8,825 bases of DNA from Actinomycetota bacterium (GTDB lineage: Bacteria > Actinomycetota > Acidimicrobiia > Acidimicrobiales > CADCSY01). Location of the stretch: the NCBI GenBank assembly GCA_019348335.1, contig JAHWJR010000071.1, positions 1-8,825 of the forward strand, given 5' to 3'. A program made the position numbers and the translations under genes. Below the pieces are notes generated by a model. It did not search any database. It had not been told where the DNA came from and was given only the letters and a program-made list of their open reading frames with translations. Of the stretch, positions 6,553-8,825 are shown piece by piece; position 1 is the stretch's first letter, and the number at the start of each line of letters is the position of its first letter.

Positions 6553-6834
6553 TCAGACCGCCACGGCGGTGAAGGACGGGCCGGCGGGCGAGCGCCGGTC
6601 GGTGCGCGTCCAGCCGACGGGGACCCCGAGGCCGTCGGCGTGGTGGTCGCACAGGTCATAGCCGCCACCGGCGTCGTCGAGGAGGTCGTCGATCCAGGCG
6701 GTGCGGGCGCGGTAGCCGTAGGTCATCGTCGCCGACGCCTCGGCCGAACACCCGGGACGGGCGCACCGCCGCAGCGTGTCCGGAGGCGGGCCGTGGTGAC
6801 GACCGAGGGCGGCAGGACGAGAGGAGCCAGCCAT
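6553..6834 (-). CDS. DUF3499 family small Cys/His protein
   Basis: This 93-residue protein matches the DUF3499 family known from Actinobacteria. It has the opening RRCARPGCSAEASATMTYGY (22-41) and the closing YDLCDHHADGLGVPVGW (59-75). C24, C29, C62 and H64/H65 are spaced as in a small metal-binding domain; zinc binding is inferred. The function is unknown. In many actinobacteria this family is encoded just upstream of manB and a Trm112-like gene. Here the same genes remain on one strand but are separated by about 5 kb of membrane-protein genes. The first 20 residues are poorly conserved, so the start is not certain. ATG at 6834 is preferred, while an in-frame GTG at 6843 overlaps the -10-like hexamer. 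No Shine-Dalgarno is seen. The gene is divergent from ftsH. Confidence 0.85.
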   Translation of the reverse strand: MAGSSRPAALGRHHGPPPDTLRRCARPGCSAEASATMTYGYRARTAWIDDLLDDAGGGYDLCDHHADGLGVPVGWTRTDRRSPAGPSFTAVAV

Positions 6835-6841
6835 GGAGGGC

Positions 6842-6847
6842 ACGCTA
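6842..6847 (-). promoter_or_regulatory. putative -10 element of the DUF3499 gene (leaderless)
   Basis: TAGCGT on the minus strand ends 7 nt before the ATG at 6834, the spacing expected when transcription begins at the start codon. No good -35 hexamer is visible at 16-18 bp upstream, and no ribosome-binding sequence lies between the element and the ATG. Confidence 0.35.
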
Positions 6848-6884
6848 CCGACGGGTTCACCCCCGCCGGGGGATGGTCGGGCCA

Positions 6885-6905
6885 ACGCCGGCCGGAGCTC
6901 GGCGT
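6885..6905. repeat. 6-bp inverted repeat in the divergent ftsH/DUF3499 region
   Basis: ACGCCG (6885-6890) and CGGCGT (6900-6905) form a dyad with a 9-nt centre. It lies over the expected -35 zone of ftsH. A shorter CCCCC/GGGGG hairpin sits at 6860-6872. Either could be an operator in the 102-bp divergent promoter region, but both are within what a GC-rich sequence gives by chance. Confidence 0.25.
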
Positions 6906-6924
6906 GGCGCAGGGGAGCAGGCCG

Positions 6925-6930
6925 TAGCAT
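6925..6930 (+). promoter_or_regulatory. putative -10 element of ftsH (leaderless)
   Basis: TAGCAT ends 6 nt before the ftsH ATG at 6937, placing the expected transcription start at or next to the A of the ATG. The intervening GGGGAC could act as a weak ribosome-binding sequence if transcription starts further upstream. No convincing -35 hexamer is visible. Confidence 0.4.
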
Positions 6931-6936
6931 GGGGAC

Positions 6937-8825
6937 ATGACCCCTGACTCCCCGTCGCCGTCGCCTCGCGACCCGCGCGACGCCCGGAAGTCCGAGCGGC
7001 GGCCCGGCCGGCCCGAGCAGGGATGGCCCCGGTGGTCGGCATGGGCCGCGCTCGGCCTGCTCCTGTCGTTCTTCCTCGTCTCCGGCTTGTTCTCGGCCAA
7101 CGAGGTCGAACGGATCAGCTACTCGGAGCTGCGGGACCGGATCGCCGCCGGAGAGGTGGAGTCGATCCGCTACAACACGGCGAGCAACGACATCCTCGCC
7201 GACACCGACGGGGGCGAGGTGCGCAGCAACACCCCGCCCGAGGTGTACGCCGACGACCAGGACTTCTACCGCGAGCACGAGGTCCGCTACGAGAGCGACA
7301 CCCCCCAGCCCAACCTGATCGCCTCGTTGCTGCCCTTCATGTTGCCGATGCTGCTGCTGATCGGGTTCTTCGTGTGGATGCAGCGGCGGGCCAGCGGCCA
7401 GATGGGCGGGATCATGCAGATCGGCCGCTCCAAGGCCAAGACCTACACCACCGAGAAGCCGGGCACGACCTTCGCCGACGTGGCCGGCTACGAGGGGGTC
7501 AAGCAGGAGATCACCGAGGTGGTCGACTTCCTCAAGTCACCGGGGCGCTTCGCCGCCATCGGCGCGCGCATCCCCAAGGGGGTGCTGCTGGTGGGCCCGC
7601 CGGGCACGGGCAAGACCCTCATCGCCCGGGCGGTGGCCGGCGAGGCCGGCGTCCCCTTCCTGTCGGTGACGGGCTCCGACTTCATGGAGATGTTCGTGGG
7701 CGTCGGCGCCAGCCGGGTCCGCGACCTGTTCCAGTCGGCCCGCAAGATGGGCCGGGCCATCATCTTCGTCGACGAGATCGACTCCATCGGCCGCAAGCGG
7801 GGCGCCGGGCTGGGCGGAGGCCACGACGAGCGCGAACAGACCCTGAACCAGATGCTGTCCGAGATGGACGGCTTCGAGGCCACCGAGGGCATCGTGATGA
7901 TGGCGGCGACCAACCGCCCCGACATCCTCGACCCCGCCCTGCTGCGGCCCGGCCGCTTCGACCGCCAGGTCGTGGTCCCGCTGCCCGAGGCCAACGAGCG
8001 CCTGGCCATCCTCGAGGTCCACACCAAGGACAAGAAGCTGGGCGACGACGTCGACCTCGAGGTGGTGGCCAAGGGCACGCCCGGGATGAGCGGCGCCGAC
8101 CTGTCCAACCTGGTCAACGAGGCCGCCCTGTTCGCGGTGCGCCGGGACGCCGACCAGATCCACATGGAGGACTTCGACGCGGCGCGTGACCGGATGCTCA
8201 TGGGCCAGCGGCGCGACTCCATGGCGCTCTCCGACACCGAGAAGGAGATCGTCGCCTACCACGAGGGCGGCCACGCGGTGTGCGCCGCCGTGCTCCCCCA
8301 CGCCGACCCGCTGCACAAGGTCACGATCCTGCCCAGCGGGATGGCCCTGGGTGTCACCCAGCAGCTCCCCGAGGAGCGCCACCTGTACCGCCAGGACTAC
8401 ATCCAGGACTCCCTCGTCGTCCGCCTGGGCGGCCGCATCGCCGAGGAGCTCGTCTTCGGGGTCATCTCCACCGGCGCCAACAACGACCTCATGGGCGCCA
8501 CCGAGCTCACCCGCAAGATGGTGCGGGAGTGGGGCATGAGCGACCGCATCGGGCCCATGGCCTGGGGCGGCCAGGGCCAGGTCTTCCTGGGCGAGGACCT
8601 CATGTCGAGCCGGGAGTACAGCGACGAGACGGCCCGGGTGATCGACGAGGAGATCGAGCGCATCCTGCGCGAGCAGGAGGACCGCTGCCGGGACACCCTC
8701 CGCCACCACCGTCCCGGCCTCGACGCCGTGGCCCGGGCCCTCCTCGAGCACGAGACCATCGACGGCGCCGAGGTCCACCGCCTCGTCAACGAGGCCCAGA
8801 AGGAGGCCGGGGCATCCGACGGGCG
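6937..8825 (+). CDS. ftsH: ATP-dependent zinc metalloprotease FtsH (3' end beyond window)
   Basis: FtsH is a membrane-anchored hexameric AAA+ protease that extracts and degrades membrane and short-lived cytoplasmic proteins. The visible 629 codons stay open to the window edge, so only a C-terminal tail is missing. After a basic, proline-rich cytoplasmic start come a membrane segment (about 33-52), an extracytoplasmic domain (about 53-125) and a second membrane segment (about 127-147). The AAA module has Walker A GPPGTGKT (220-227), pore motif FVG (253-255), Walker B IIFVDE (275-280) and arginine fingers in RPGRFDR (337-343). The protease domain has the zinc motif HEGGH (442-446, against the common HEAGH; H442, E443 and H446 intact) and a third ligand at D517. 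The start is the ATG before MTPDSPSP, which gives the normal short N-terminus; there is no strong Shine-Dalgarno. In many actinobacteria folate genes such as folE follow, but that lies outside the window. Confidence 0.97.
   Translation, partial: MTPDSPSPSPRDPRDARKSERRPGRPEQGWPRWSAWAALGLLLSFFLVSGLFSANEVERISYSELRDRIAAGEVESIRYNTASNDILADTDGGEVRSNTPPEVYADDQDFYREHEVRYESDTPQPNLIASLLPFMLPMLLLIGFFVWMQRRASGQMGGIMQIGRSKAKTYTTEKPGTTFADVAGYEGVKQEITEVVDFLKSPGRFAAIGARIPKGVLLVGPPGTGKTLIARAVAGEAGVPFLSVTGSDFMEMFVGVGASRVRDLFQSARKMGRAIIFVDEIDSIGRKRGAGLGGGHDEREQTLNQMLSEMDGFEATEGIVMMAATNRPDILDPALLRPGRFDRQVVVPLPEANERLAILEVHTKDKKLGDDVDLEVVAKGTPGMSGADLSNLVNEAALFAVRRDADQIHMEDFDAARDRMLMGQRRDSMALSDTEKEIVAYHEGGHAVCAAVLPHADPLHKVTILPSGMALGVTQQLPEERHLYRQDYIQDSLVVRLGGRIAEELVFGVISTGANNDLMGATELTRKMVREWGMSDRIGPMAWGGQGQVFLGEDLMSSREYSDETARVIDEEIERILREQEDRCRDTLRHHRPGLDAVARALLEHETIDGAEVHRLVNEAQKEAGASDG

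Noticed and set aside
6480..6668. N-terminal extension of the CPBP protease
   Set aside because: It would overlap the DUF3499 gene, reads as low-complexity Pro/Arg/Ala, and precedes the natural start of family similarity.
7023..8189. Plus-strand open frame of 388 codons
   Set aside because: It is a different frame inside ftsH, and its Arg/Gly/Pro-rich product has none of the AAA or protease motifs found in the true frame.
7537..8778. Minus-strand open frame of 413 codons
   Set aside because: It is antisense to ftsH; the hydrophobic repeats of Val/Leu/Gly/His come from the complementary strand and match no family.

Overview
The window is very GC-rich, with mostly G/C third codon positions, frequent GTG starts and long spurious open frames antisense to the real genes. 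A DUF3499 protein, a Trm112-like protein next to a phosphomannomutase, and an FtsH with a short N-terminal arm point to a high-GC actinobacterium. An Acidimicrobiia-type lineage is possible, but this is inference, because no rRNA or other marker is present.

Layout. Positions 4-6834 carry seven genes, all on the minus strand. In transcription order they are: a DUF3499 small cysteine/histidine protein (6834-6553), a CPBP/CAAX-type membrane protease (6479-5730), a small zinc-ribbon protein (about 5652-5440), a large multi-pass GT-C-like membrane protein of the PTPS-related type (5363-2838), a GtrA domain fused to a GT2 polyprenyl-phosphate sugar synthase (2841-1639), a phosphomannomutase/phosphoglucomutase (1625-237) and a Trm112-like protein (240-4). 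The only plus-strand gene is ftsH (6937 to the window end, 3'-truncated). It is divergent from the DUF3499 gene across a 102-bp promoter region. No tRNA, rRNA, CRISPR array, transposase or attachment site was seen, and no gene-free stretch exceeds 300 bases provided the zinc-ribbon gene is accepted.

How the genes may work together. The last four minus-strand genes are tightly coupled: two junctions are 4-bp GTGA overlaps, one is a 13-bp gap, and the window edge shows a possible third GTGA. They suggest one pathway. The mutase makes mannose-1-P (or glucose-1-P). The GT2 domain loads the activated sugar onto a polyprenyl phosphate, and its GtrA domain may help move that lipid across the membrane. 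The GT-C-like protein could then use the sugar on the outer face. The chain is inferred from families and gene order; sugar, acceptor and flipping activity are not visible in the sequence.

Three genes (ftsH, DUF3499, CPBP protease) share a TANNNT hexamer 6-7 nt before their ATG and lack a clear Shine-Dalgarno sequence, which suggests leaderless transcripts. The operon-internal Trm112 gene and the GT-C gene instead have recognisable Shine-Dalgarno sequences. A perfect 9-bp-stem hairpin lies just before the GT-C gene.
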